From the NCBI GenBank assembly GCA_030523605.1, contig JAUNIE010000004.1, positions 1 through 51,437 on the forward strand: a stretch of DNA of 51,437 bases. The letters run 5' to 3'. The translations under genes were made by a program, and so were the position numbers. The number at the start of each line of letters is the position of its first letter. Position 1 is the first letter of the stretch. This stretch comes from Clostridia bacterium (GTDB lineage: Bacteria > Bacillota > Clostridia > Oscillospirales > Acutalibacteraceae). This document shows positions 44,115 through 51,437 of this stretch, piece by piece. The notes below the pieces were generated by a model, which was not told the DNA's origin, ran no database searches, and worked only from the letters and a program-made list of their open reading frames with translations.

Positions 44115-44143
44115 AGTATATCTTTTTGGAATCAGGAGGTCCT
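44115..44143 (+). repeat. Right attachment site (attR) of the cotJC element
   Basis: Arm AGTATATCTTTTTGGAAT (44115-44132), 5 bp, then GG at 44138-44139 inside GGAGGTCC (44135-44142). The spacing arm-5 bp-GG mirrors that of attL, so the joined attP has a dyad centred on GG. Confidence 0.85.
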
Positions 44144-44650
44144 GATGGCGAACTGGGTGCATCGCTCAGATACTTAAGCCAAAGATTTTCTATGCCCTAC
44201 CCCGAGCTGAAAGCTATTTTGACAGATATAGGCACGGAAGAACTTGGGCACTTGGAAATGATTGGTGCTATAGTATATCAACTGACAAAAAATCTTACGC
44301 CTGAAGAAATAAAGAAAGCTGGTTTCGACGATTATTTTGTAGATCATACAACCGGAATATATCCAACTTCGGCGAGCGGCCAACCCTATACGGCATCGAG
44401 TATGGCGGTAAAAGGCGACCCGATCACAGATTTGCACGAAGACTTAGCAGCAGAGCAAAAAGCTCGCACAACTTACGACAACATTCTTAGATTTTGTGAT
44501 GACCCGGACGTCAAAGACGCCATAAGATTTTTAAGAGCAAGAGAAGTAGTACACTATCAAAGATTCGGTGAGGGATTAAGAATTTGCACCGACAAGCTTA
44601 ACAGTAAAAACTTCTACGCATTTAACCCATCGTTTGATAAGAAAAAATGA
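44138..44650 (+). CDS. cotJC: CotJC C-terminal part (manganese catalase family coat protein)
   Basis: Residues 33-200 of CotJC after excision. It resumes with DGELGASLRYLSQRFSM, whose Glu is the first expected Mn ligand. The second and third regions are ILTDIGTEELGHLEMIG and HEDLAAEQKART and REVVHYQRFGEGL. Mn catalases break down hydrogen peroxide, and CotJC is made in the mother cell and packed into the coat. In the intact chromosome this part lacks a start codon of its own; the open frame extends back into the recombinase gene (ATG 44030) in a different reading frame, with no ribosome-binding site. Confidence 0.93.
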   Translation, partial: GPDGELGASLRYLSQRFSMPYPELKAILTDIGTEELGHLEMIGAIVYQLTKNLTPEEIKKAGFDDYFVDHTTGIYPTSASGQPYTASSMAVKGDPITDLHEDLAAEQKARTTYDNILRFCDDPDVKDAIRFLRAREVVHYQRFGEGLRICTDKLNSKNFYAFNPSFDKKK

Positions 44651-44679
44651 TTATAAACTTGAACACAACAACGAAAAGA

Positions 44680-44702
44680 GGCCACGCACCAAATGCGTGG
44701 CC
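44680..44702. terminator. Bidirectional terminator between cotJC and yajC
   Basis: GGCCACGCA (44680-44688) pairs with TGCGTGGCC (44694-44702). The plus strand has ATTTAATTATTTG after it and the minus strand TCTTTTCG, so it can serve both convergent genes. Confidence 0.7.
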
Positions 44703-44708
44703 ATTTAA

Positions 44709-45008
44709 TTATTTGTTTTCGGATTTATTGCAACTTGCAACCGCCCATTTTTTGATTTTCACCTTATCGGAACCTGTTTCTATAACCAGTGAATCGGTAT
44801 CATCTTTCATGCTCACAACACGTCCCATTATTCCGCCGATTGTAACTACCTCGTCACCTATAGTTATTGATTTTCTGAGTTCTTCTTCTTGCTTTTTGCG
44901 CTTTTGCTGAGGTTTAATCATCACCAAATACATAAGCCCGAAAATTGCGATTAGCGGTAGCAGTTGAACGATTGACTGCCCCAATTGCCCTTGAAAAAAT
45001 TCTTGCAT
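44709..45008 (-). CDS. yajC: Preprotein translocase subunit YajC
   Basis: A 99-residue YajC: one membrane helix (LLPLIAIFGLMYLVMI, about 17-32) followed by KPQQKRKKQEEELRKSITIGDEVVTIGGIMGRV. YajC associates with SecDF. GAGAGAAAAATTAG precedes the ATG. It is downstream of rpoD with a 93-bp gap and lacks the usual neighbours tgt and secD. Confidence 0.95.
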   Translation of the reverse strand: MQEFFQGQLGQSIVQLLPLIAIFGLMYLVMIKPQQKRKKQEEELRKSITIGDEVVTIGGIMGRVVSMKDDTDSLVIETGSDKVKIKKWAVASCNKSENK

Positions 45009-45101
45009 CTAATTTTTCTCTCCAATTTTATTTTATTTTGCGTAAATTAATACGTCTAAGCTTGATTATACAGCAAATCAGTTAATATATCAACAGTTTT
45101 T

Positions 45102-46199
45102 TTAATCTAGATAATCCTTAAGCTTTTTACTGCGGCTCGGATGTCTTAGTTTTCTTAGCGCTTTGGCCTCAATCTGCCTAATTCTTTCTCTTGTAACATC
45201 AAATTCTCTTCCAACCTCTTCGAGTGTTTTGGGTTTGCCATTTCCAATACCAAAACGCATCTGAAGAACTCTTTTTTCACGAGGAGTAAGTGTATCCAGA
45301 ACCTCCAAAAGCTGTTCTTTTAGCAGAGTATTCGAAGCCTCTTCAACAGGCGCCGGAGCATCTCCGTCAGGTATGAAATCTCCCAAATGGCTGTCATCCT
45401 CCTCGCCTATCGGGGTTTCTAGCGAAACGGGATCTTGAGAAGCTTTCATGATTTCACGAACTTTTTCGGGCGTAATTTTAAGCTCTTGTGCTATTTCTTC
45501 GGGTGTAGGTTCTTGACCGTTACTGTGAAGAAGCTGCCCGGAAACACGCTTTACTTTGTTCATTGTCTCAACCATATGAACAGGTATCCTTATCGTTCTT
45601 GCTTGGTCAGCGATAGCTCTCGTAATCGCTTGACGTATCCACCATGTCGCATATGTCGAAAACTTAAATCCTTTTGAATAATCGAATTTTTCAACCGCTT
45701 TTATAAGTCCCAAATTTCCCTCTTGAATAAGGTCCAAGAAATGCATTCCTCGACCAAGGTATCTCTTTGCAATACTTACCACAAGTCTAAGGTTAGCCTC
45801 GGAAAGCCTTTTTTTGGCTTTTTCATCGCCCTCCGCCGTGCGTTTTGCCAGTTCCATTTCTTCTTCAGCACTAAGAAGCGGTACTGAACCTATCTCTTTA
45901 AGATAAACTTTAACGGGGTCATCAGTTGTTGAAGCTTCGCCAACCAGCGGAGTGGTCGATTCATGAGATTTTGAACCACCATCTCCATCAGATGAATGTT
46001 CATCCATACCATCAACAATTTCCACACCCATTGATTCCATCGAATCATACAGAGATTCTATTTGGTCCGGATCAAAATCCATCTCACCCATAGCCTCAAG
46101 TATTTCATTAGTGCTTATATGGCCTGAGGATTTCCCGTGATTTACCAAATCCTTGATTACAGAATCCACCGTTTTCGCTCCGGGCATAATTTCACTCAT
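45102..46199 (-). CDS. rpoD: Primary sigma factor RpoD (sigma-A)
   Basis: The 365-residue housekeeping sigma factor. After an acidic N-terminal region come region 1.2 ([18 protein letters not shown]), region 2 ([48 protein letters not shown]), region 3 and region 4 ([43 protein letters not shown]). Downstream of dnaG, as in the macromolecular synthesis operon. AAAAGGAGGC precedes the ATG. Confidence 0.97.
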   Translation of the reverse strand: MSEIMPGAKTVDSVIKDLVNHGKSSGHISTNEILEAMGEMDFDPDQIESLYDSMESMGVEIVDGMDEHSSDGDGGSKSHESTTPLVGEASTTDDPVKVYLKEIGSVPLLSAEEEMELAKRTAEGDEKAKKRLSEANLRLVVSIAKRYLGRGMHFLDLIQEGNLGLIKAVEKFDYSKGFKFSTYATWWIRQAITRAIADQARTIRIPVHMVETMNKVKRVSGQLLHSNGQEPTPEEIAQELKITPEKVREIMKASQDPVSLETPIGEEDDSHLGDFIPDGDAPAPVEEASNTLLKEQLLEVLDTLTPREKRVLQMRFGIGNGKPKTLEEVGREFDVTRERIRQIEAKALRKLRHPSRSKKLKDYLD

Positions 46200-46238
46200 A
46201 TTTTTTGCCTCCTTTTATAATTCCTTGACTTTATAAAA

Positions 46239-48014
46239 TCATTTTTTCGTTTCTTTAAGCGTTTCTATATATTCTTTGATTTCCGATTCAGAAATTTCAT
46301 CTTTATTCAAGTTTTTTTTACGTTTTTCTTCCAAAAGAGTATTTACATATTCATTTATCGATTCGCTAGTGCCCATATTTTGCTTATATGAACACATAAT
46401 CTTTGTTATTCTCCCGATTTCATCGAGTGAAAACTCATCTTGCGACAACAAACTTACATCAAAACTCTTATTTTGCTTTACAAAACTCTTGGCCGCTTTA
46501 TAAATTCTTTTATTGAGATCTGTCACAAAAACATTTTCGTCGAGCCGTGAAAATATATTATTTGCAATATCGGGATTGTTTATTATACACGAAAGTATTG
46601 ATTCTTCGGCACAGGCCGCTCTTAAATTTTCTCGCTTTTCTTTATTTATTTTATCGTTTACTGCAGACGTTGCTTTGGAAATGTTTTTAAACTCATTTTT
46701 CTTATATCTATTTAAATTCATTTTCCTATATTTTTCTATCTGTAACGATACCGCCGACTTATTTATACCCGTTTCTTCGCAAAGCTTTGACGAAAATATA
46801 TCTCGTTCTATGGGATTTTCGCAATTTGAGAGCACTTTTGCCGCCTCTGTGAGATATTTTATTTTTCCTTCCGATGACGATAAGTCAAACTTAGATTTTA
46901 AATTTTCAAGTTTGAACTCTGTATCACTTTTTGATGCATCAACCAAATTTCTAAATTTGATAGCACCGTCTTTACCGTTTGAACGTATGTACTCATCGGG
47001 GTCTTTGGCTTTCGGTATCGAAAGAACCTTAACATTTATACCGTTTTCTCTGAGCATGTCCATCGCTTTTTTTGCGGCTTTTTGTCCTGCTTCATCAGCA
47101 TCATATGATAGCACTACTTCATCCGAATATCTACCGAGAAGTTTGACTTGTCCAAGCGTAAGAGCAGTACCGAGCCCCGCAACGGTATTTGAAAATCCCG
47201 ACTGATGGAGCGAAACAGCATCCATATATCCCTCGGTCAGTATCAATTTATTTTGGCCTGAGCTTTTCGCAAAATTTAACGCAAACAAATTCGAGCTTTT
47301 CTTAAAAACAGGCGTATCAGACGTATTTACATATTTCGGCATTTCATTTTTTAGAGTTCGCCCACCAAACGCTATAACATTTCCTCGAACATCTATAATC
47401 GGAAACATCAATCTATCTTTAAATCGGTCTCTGCACTTAGAATATCTCGTTTTCATTGCCAAATTTGCAAGTATTATAACATCTTCGGAATAACCTATCG
47501 ATTTTAAATAATCCGTGAGAGCGTAACCGGATGAAGGAGCATAACCGAGTCCAAAATGTTTAACCGTTTTGGGAAGTATATGACGGCTCTTCAAGTAATT
47601 TATCGCTTCCGCACCTTTATCGCTCATTAAAGAATCATGAAAAAATCTTGCAGCATCCCTGTTTACTTTATATACCAAGGCTTTTTGTTTATGTATCTCA
47701 TTTTCCTCATCACTTACCATAACATTCATTCCAACACGTTCGGCAAGGTATTTAACCGCTTCAACGTAATCGTAATGCTCGGCAAGGCGCAGGAAAGTGA
47801 TTACATCTCCCCCGACTCCGCAGCCAAAACAATAAAATGATCCATTATTCGGATACACGCAAAACGAAGGCGTTCGCTCGGCATGAAAAGGACAAAGGCC
47901 GAGCAAATTTTTACCCTTGCGGTTTATATTTACGTATTCGGATATTATTTCTTCGATATTATTTCTTTCCTTAAGCTCTGAAATAAAATCTTCGGAAAAC
48001 ACCATAATATTCAC
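46239..48014 (-). CDS. dnaG: DNA primase
   Basis: A 591-residue primase that makes RNA primers for replication. The N-terminal zinc finger reads CPFHAERTPSF with FYCFGCGVGG. The TOPRIM core shows ILTEGYMDAVSLHQSG and SYDADEAGQKAAKKA, and a C-terminal DnaB-interacting region follows. The start is GTG at 48014, 8 nt after AAAGGA; an ATG at 48005 is the alternative. It lies upstream of rpoD and downstream of a dGTPase gene. Confidence 0.96.
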   Translation of the reverse strand: MNIMVFSEDFISELKERNNIEEIISEYVNINRKGKNLLGLCPFHAERTPSFCVYPNNGSFYCFGCGVGGDVITFLRLAEHYDYVEAVKYLAERVGMNVMVSDEENEIHKQKALVYKVNRDAARFFHDSLMSDKGAEAINYLKSRHILPKTVKHFGLGYAPSSGYALTDYLKSIGYSEDVIILANLAMKTRYSKCRDRFKDRLMFPIIDVRGNVIAFGGRTLKNEMPKYVNTSDTPVFKKSSNLFALNFAKSSGQNKLILTEGYMDAVSLHQSGFSNTVAGLGTALTLGQVKLLGRYSDEVVLSYDADEAGQKAAKKAMDMLRENGINVKVLSIPKAKDPDEYIRSNGKDGAIKFRNLVDASKSDTEFKLENLKSKFDLSSSEGKIKYLTEAAKVLSNCENPIERDIFSSKLCEETGINKSAVSLQIEKYRKMNLNRYKKNEFKNISKATSAVNDKINKEKRENLRAACAEESILSCIINNPDIANNIFSRLDENVFVTDLNKRIYKAAKSFVKQNKSFDVSLLSQDEFSLDEIGRITKIMCSYKQNMGTSESINEYVNTLLEEKRKKNLNKDEISESEIKEYIETLKETKK

Positions 48015-48031
48015 CGCCCATATCCTTTATT

Positions 48032-49036
48032 TTAAAATGCCGTGAGTGATTTTGGAATAAAAATTTTTTTGAAAATTGCTGTGGCAAATTGATCGGTCAT
48101 GCCCGCTATATAATCGCATACCGCACGCTCAAGCGATTCCTCATTCGCTATTTTTTGGAGGTACATGGGCATTTCTTTATAATTATTTTTAAAGTGCTCA
48201 TAAAGCGAAGAAATTATAAACGGTACCTTGTGATCTTCTGAAAAGGCTTGCTTATTTAGGTATACCGAATTATACATAAAATCATGCATTTCGACAAAAG
48301 TCTTTTGCATTTCATCCGACATACTGATATTACCGTTTCGGCTATTTTCCACTATCGAAGTTACCATAGAATTGACTCTCTGAGAAAAACGCTCACCAAA
48401 ATTTTTTATGAACTCTTCAGGAATATCGGAATACTCTATAACGCCTGCTCTGAGCGCATCTTCAATATCGTGGTTTATGTACGCAACTTTGTCGCAAAGC
48501 CTGACAATTCTGCCCTCTGCGGTGAATGCTTCATCGCCTCTCGTATGGCACTGTATACCATTTATGACTTCTTGAGTAAGGTTCAAGCCTTCTCCGTCTT
48601 TCTCGAGATGCGAAACCAATCTGACACTTTGCAAATAGTGTTTAAAACCATCAGGGCAAAGGCTGTTTAGTGCGCTTTCGCCCGCATGACCAAAAGGAGT
48701 ATGCCCGAGATCATGGCCCAGCGCAATTGCTTCCGTAAGATCCTCATTAAGTCTGAGCGCTCTCGCAACTGTCCTTGAAATCTGCGAAACCTCCAAAGTG
48801 TGTGTAAGCCTTGTGCGATAATGGTCACCCTTGGGAGATATGAAAACTTGCGTTTTGTGCTTAAGCCTCCTGAAGGATTTACAATGTACAATCCTATCAC
48901 GATCTCTCTGAAATTCCGTCCTTATATCGCACGGCTTTTCATAAATCTCTCTACCTTTGGAGTTTTTTGAAAGCGCCGCAAATGGGGATAAAACTTCAGA
49001 TTCAAGTTTTTCGGTTTGCTCTCTTATGCTTAGCAT
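48032..49036 (-). CDS. dgt: dGTP triphosphohydrolase family protein
   Basis: A 334-residue HD-domain dNTPase that hydrolyses dGTP to deoxyguanosine and triphosphate. The HD residues are in RTRLTHTLEVSQI and ALGHDLGHTPFGHAGE; SFRRLKHKTQVF is also typical. The ATG at 49036 lies 6 nt after AGGTG and the frame is open for 12 more codons to the end of the YigZ gene. The C-terminus is like the short deoxyguanosinetriphosphate triphosphohydrolase-like group. Often next to dnaG in Clostridia. Confidence 0.93.
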   Translation of the reverse strand: MLSIREQTEKLESEVLSPFAALSKNSKGREIYEKPCDIRTEFQRDRDRIVHCKSFRRLKHKTQVFISPKGDHYRTRLTHTLEVSQISRTVARALRLNEDLTEAIALGHDLGHTPFGHAGESALNSLCPDGFKHYLQSVRLVSHLEKDGEGLNLTQEVINGIQCHTRGDEAFTAEGRIVRLCDKVAYINHDIEDALRAGVIEYSDIPEEFIKNFGERFSQRVNSMVTSIVENSRNGNISMSDEMQKTFVEMHDFMYNSVYLNKQAFSEDHKVPFIISSLYEHFKNNYKEMPMYLQKIANEESLERAVCDYIAGMTDQFATAIFKKIFIPKSLTAF

Positions 49037-49071
49037 TTTTCTCACCTGCGCATTAACAAATTTTAAAACCA

Positions 49072-49689
49072 CTAAATATCTATGTATTCATCGCCTAAAT
49101 TATCATTAATACTGCATTCGGAAGTTTGGAGAATCTTTTCTTCGAAACTTTCAAAATTTACTTTTGGAATTGCAACTAAGATTTTTACGTTATCTTCAAA
49201 ATCTGTTTTCAAAGCTTTTGAACTAAAACACTCTATAATGTTTAAAGCTGCGCCATATTTACTATATGATACTTCTAAACCGACTTTTTCGCAAAGCGTA
49301 AAATGGGATTTTCCCGAAAGCTCTAGAACATTCTTTGCTCCGGAATGATACATCGCACGCAGTCCCGACGTGCCGAGGAGTATTCCGCCAAAATATCTGA
49401 CAACTACTACAAGAGTGTTTTTTAAGTTTTCGCTCTGAATTGCATTTAAAACGGGTAATCCTGCCGTGCCGCCCGGCTCACCGTCATCAGAAAATTTTAC
49501 ACACGAATTTTCATGTAAAACATAAGCATATACATGATGTTTAGCGTCCCAATGCTTTGATTTGATGGAATTCAGCTTTTCTTTTACATCCTCCTGCGTG
49601 TTGACTTTAAAACTATATGAAATGAATTTGGAACGCTTTTCTGTTTCCTCAAATACCGATTCTTCCGAGATAGTAAAAAAATCATTCAT
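49072..49689 (-). CDS. YigZ/IMPACT family protein
   Basis: A 205-residue protein of the IMPACT/YigZ family. The conserved core is VKFSDDGEPGGTAGLPVLNAIQ followed by TLVVVVRYFGGILLGTSGLRAMY, which includes the family signature GGxxLGxxGL. Eukaryotic IMPACT regulates GCN1; the bacterial function is unclear. It is first in the transcript toward dgt-dnaG-rpoD. Confidence 0.93.
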   Translation of the reverse strand: MNDFFTISEESVFEETEKRSKFISYSFKVNTQEDVKEKLNSIKSKHWDAKHHVYAYVLHENSCVKFSDDGEPGGTAGLPVLNAIQSENLKNTLVVVVRYFGGILLGTSGLRAMYHSGAKNVLELSGKSHFTLCEKVGLEVSYSKYGAALNIIECFSSKALKTDFEDNVKILVAIPKVNFESFEEKILQTSECSINDNLGDEYIDI

Positions 49690-49781
49690 AAACTCACCAT
49701 ACCGACAACAGGCAACACACCTTTGTGTGTCGCCTAAATGATAAAGCTAAATTAACCAAAACGCAGGATGTAAAGCCATTA

Positions 49782-49988
49782 TTAATCTTGACCCCAACGC
49801 TTTTTGAATTTTCCGATCATGCCGCCTGTATCGACAAATCTTTGTTGACCTGTAAAGAACGGATGACATTTTGAACATACTTCAACCGAAACCTCTGCTT
49901 CATCGGAAGTTGATTTTGTTTCTATAACGTTACCGCATGAACATTTAAATTTTGTTTCCGTGTATTCGGGATGTATACCTTTTTTCAC
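49782..49988 (-). CDS. rpmE: 50S ribosomal protein L31, zinc form
   Basis: A 68-residue L31 with the family start (read from GTG) KKGIHPEYTETKFKCSCGN and the zinc cysteines in CSCGN and CSKCHPFFTGQQRFVDTGG. All four Cys are present, so this is the zinc-containing L31. The GTG at 49988 has AAGAGGTGA 6 nt upstream; the frame continues upstream without support. A promoter lies at 50043-50071. Confidence 0.95.
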   Translation of the reverse strand: MKKGIHPEYTETKFKCSCGNVIETKSTSDEAEVSVEVCSKCHPFFTGQQRFVDTGGMIGKFKKRWGQD

Positions 49989-50042
49989 TGTTTTCACCTC
50001 TTGAAGTCTAGTAAAATTCATAGCATAACTGCATAGATTTAA

Positions 50043-50071
50043 ATTATACCACAAAAAATTCAAATTATCAA
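50043..50071 (-). promoter_or_regulatory. Predicted promoter of rpmE
   Basis: Minus-strand TTGATA (50066-50071), a 17-bp spacer and TATAAT (50043-50048) with extended-10 TGG. Confidence 0.65.
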
Positions 50072-50095
50072 TACCTAGTTTAAATTTTTTCTAAA

Positions 50096-51437
50096 TCATA
50101 GAACTTTACAGATTTCAAATTTATTACTTTTGTATTTTGACACGTCCAGCGTTTTACCATTTAAAAGATACATAGTCCTTTTTGTGCTTGCGGGCTCATA
50201 TATTTTTGCGATTCCCGTATCCGAGATATCCGTCATAAATGTAGTGGCATGCAATCTTGTGTCTGTAGTTTTCAAATCAGATGAAATACGCTTTAAATAG
50301 TCACCGTTCGAAAGCATTACTTTCCAACCATCGCCGGTTTTTTTCAAAGTCCAAAAATCTTTTACGTTATCATTTAAAATAAATTTGTTTGATTTGTAGC
50401 TACCTACATTTTTACAGTCAAGGCTACTCTCAATAAACCCGTTACCTGTAAACGGAATTCTAAATATGGCCTTCATATTATCTGAAAGCTGAGAATTATC
50501 TGTTATTTTTTTAACCTCAAATCTTGTATTTTTCACATTATTCAAATTCAAATTATAATCAAGCATTTTTTCGTTTATACGTGAGTTGAAATTATTATAA
50601 TTACTTGTAACATTGTCAAACCACATAATCGGCATAATTGAAAGCCAATAATCAAAGTGGGAGCTTTCCAAAACCGCAACATTGTGCTTTTTGGCATTCT
50701 CAAGCAAAGAGCCATTTAAAGATAGCGCTATTGATTTAGCATTCGGCGATGTTTGAACTTGGTTACATTTAAGACCCACATAATTATTCTTTTCATATGA
50801 AAGAGCCAAATCATCGATTTTTGAAATTAGGCTCGAAGATGAAGAATCGTTGTACCAATGGGCATATTTTTCTTTACGTTTAAAGAAATCACTAAGTTCG
50901 GGGGTAGTCACCGGATTTGTATTTGAAACCATTATAATACCAGCCGAAGTTCCGTTATTTGTAACATCATTGTACGTAACTTCAGAAAAATCTTTTGAAG
51001 TATCATAATTTATAAAATCATATATATTGTACTCTCTGCCACTATGCTTAACTTTCACGGTTTTCATATATTCCGCAAGCTCGTTTGCGGTTTTTTCATG
51101 GTCGTTGTAGCTCGCAATATCAAAAATAACAAATTCTCCGGGATTATCAATTAAGAATATAATTAGTTCTTTCAGATAATCTTCCAATTTACCGCTAAGC
51201 AAACTATGCATCGTATAAAACGTACCGTCCATACAAGTAATACGTGCATCAACATAACGCACTCCCGATTCTAACTGAATAATCAGCGAATCTGCTTGCG
51301 CTTTAGCGTAATTTACGGAAACTTTCTTAACTAAATTTAAATCTTCCAGACCACAAAGATCCGGCACGTTTGTATGATAATCGTTTTTAGAATTTACAGT
51401 GATTTTGTCGCTCAATGCATCATGCGACCCTAGCATA
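50096..51437 (-). CDS. Phosphatidylinositol-specific phospholipase C-like protein (5' end outside window)
   Basis: At least 446 residues are visible; the gene continues past the right edge. The PI-PLC X-domain pattern is present: GSHDALSD (first catalytic His5), QLESGVRYVDARI (Arg60, Asp63, Arg65), and GTFYTMHSLLSGKLEDYL (second His77). A later block, about 300-446, has repeated strands (FEVKKI, FRIPFTGNGFIESSL, YKSNKFILND, WTLKKTGDG, TLDVSKYKSNKF) that look like a ricin-type or beta-trefoil carbohydrate-binding module. The enzyme class cleaves phosphoinositides or GPI anchors and is usually secreted; the signal peptide would be outside the window. Confidence 0.82.
   Translation of the reverse strand, partial: MLGSHDALSDKITVNSKNDYHTNVPDLCGLEDLNLVKKVSVNYAKAQADSLIIQLESGVRYVDARITCMDGTFYTMHSLLSGKLEDYLKELIIFLIDNPGEFVIFDIASYNDHEKTANELAEYMKTVKVKHSGREYNIYDFINYDTSKDFSEVTYNDVTNNGTSAGIIMVSNTNPVTTPELSDFFKRKEKYAHWYNDSSSSSLISKIDDLALSYEKNNYVGLKCNQVQTSPNAKSIALSLNGSLLENAKKHNVAVLESSHFDYWLSIMPIMWFDNVTSNYNNFNSRINEKMLDYNLNLNNVKNTRFEVKKITDNSQLSDNMKAIFRIPFTGNGFIESSLDCKNVGSYKSNKFILNDNVKDFWTLKKTGDGWKVMLSNGDYLKRISSDLKTTDTRLHATTFMTDISDTGIAKIYEPASTKRTMYLLNGKTLDVSKYKSNKFEICKVL

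Larger units (their letters stand above)
37437..44139 (+). mobile_element. Skin-like element interrupting cotJC, 6,703 bp
   Basis: Sequence between the two GG crossover points. It contains a 66-residue orphan, a giant LRR surface protein (minus strand), a small exported protein and a SpoIVCA-like large serine recombinase near the right end. Removing it fuses the cotJC parts in frame and creates a circle with a symmetric attP. It has no phage structural or conjugation genes, and its base composition looks like the flanks. Serine-recombinase elements that split sporulation genes (skin in sigK, others in spsM or gerE) excise in the mother cell; that this one does so is inference. Confidence 0.9.

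Noticed and set aside
37345..44650. The split cotJC as an assembly chimera
   Set aside because: The two parts rejoin in frame at a shared core, and inverted repeats sit at equal distance on both sides, which a random join would not produce.
46513..47205. 230-residue antisense ORF inside dnaG
   Set aside because: Opposite a conserved gene, no start signals and composition typical of a reverse frame.
49711..49734. Hairpin GGCAACACAC/GTGTGTCGCC as a terminator of rpmE
   Set aside because: No T run follows on either strand; it may be a weak or different structure.

Overview
The window is a chromosomal segment of a low-GC, endospore-forming Firmicute, most likely a member of the Clostridia. Evidence for sporulation is direct: spoIID, gerW (ytfJ) with its DUF2953 partner, an uninterrupted sigK, and a cotJA-cotJB-cotJC spore-coat operon. 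Housekeeping genes are of clostridial type, and the ribosome-binding sites are strong AGGAGG-like sequences. I recognised no rRNA, tRNA or CRISPR array.

Layout. 1-228 is the 5' part of an HPr-like gene. 453-4195 (minus) is the ylxM-ffh-rpsP-(51-codon ORF)-khpA-rimM-trmD operon behind a consensus promoter. 4372-8711 (plus) holds a polysaccharide deacetylase, an amidase-like protein with SH3b, murD and a GT-B-like protein. 8821-15431 (minus) holds a secreted orphan, acpP, a class B sortase with its probable NPKTG substrate, gerW/DUF2953, an M50 protease and spoIID. 15589-17438 (plus) is a membrane protein and gap. 17510-21418 (minus) is a DUF2007-like protein, prmC, a two-component system and a lipoprotein. 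21629-25366 (plus) is an isolated two-gene unit: a contractile-injection-system adaptor-like protein and a 1009-residue charged coiled-coil protein. 25405-34117 (minus) is typA, a histidine phosphatase, plsY, der, rpmF, a CofE-like protein, pgi, tsf and rpsB. 34337-36764 (plus) is sigK, a secreted orphan and a double-glycine-leader peptide beside a decayed copy. 36885-44650 (plus) is the cotJ operon. 44709-51437 (minus) is yajC, rpoD, dnaG, dgt, a YigZ/IMPACT protein, rpmE and a PI-PLC-like gene cut by the window edge.

The main discovery is that cotJC (manganese-catalase coat protein) is split after codon 32 by a 6,703-bp element. The first part is at 37345-37439 and the rest at 44143-44650. 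Joining them at the shared GGTCC restores an in-frame 200-residue CotJC. The element encodes a SpoIVCA-like large serine recombinase that ends 28 bp before the right junction. Its two ends carry 18-bp inverted repeats (17/18 identical) placed exactly 5 bp from a GG dinucleotide, as expected for a serine-integrase attP. This looks like a skin-type, developmentally excised element, but in cotJC instead of sigK. Its cargo is a very large BspA-type leucine-rich-repeat surface protein whose frame is broken exactly at a run of eight G, a possible phase-variation switch, plus two small orphans.

Other items for follow-up are the HPr-like protein with Tyr at the phosphorylatable His15 position, the amidase-like protein that lacks expected catalytic residues, the sortase and substrate pair, the 51-residue exported basic peptide in the ribosomal operon, and the structured rpsB leader.
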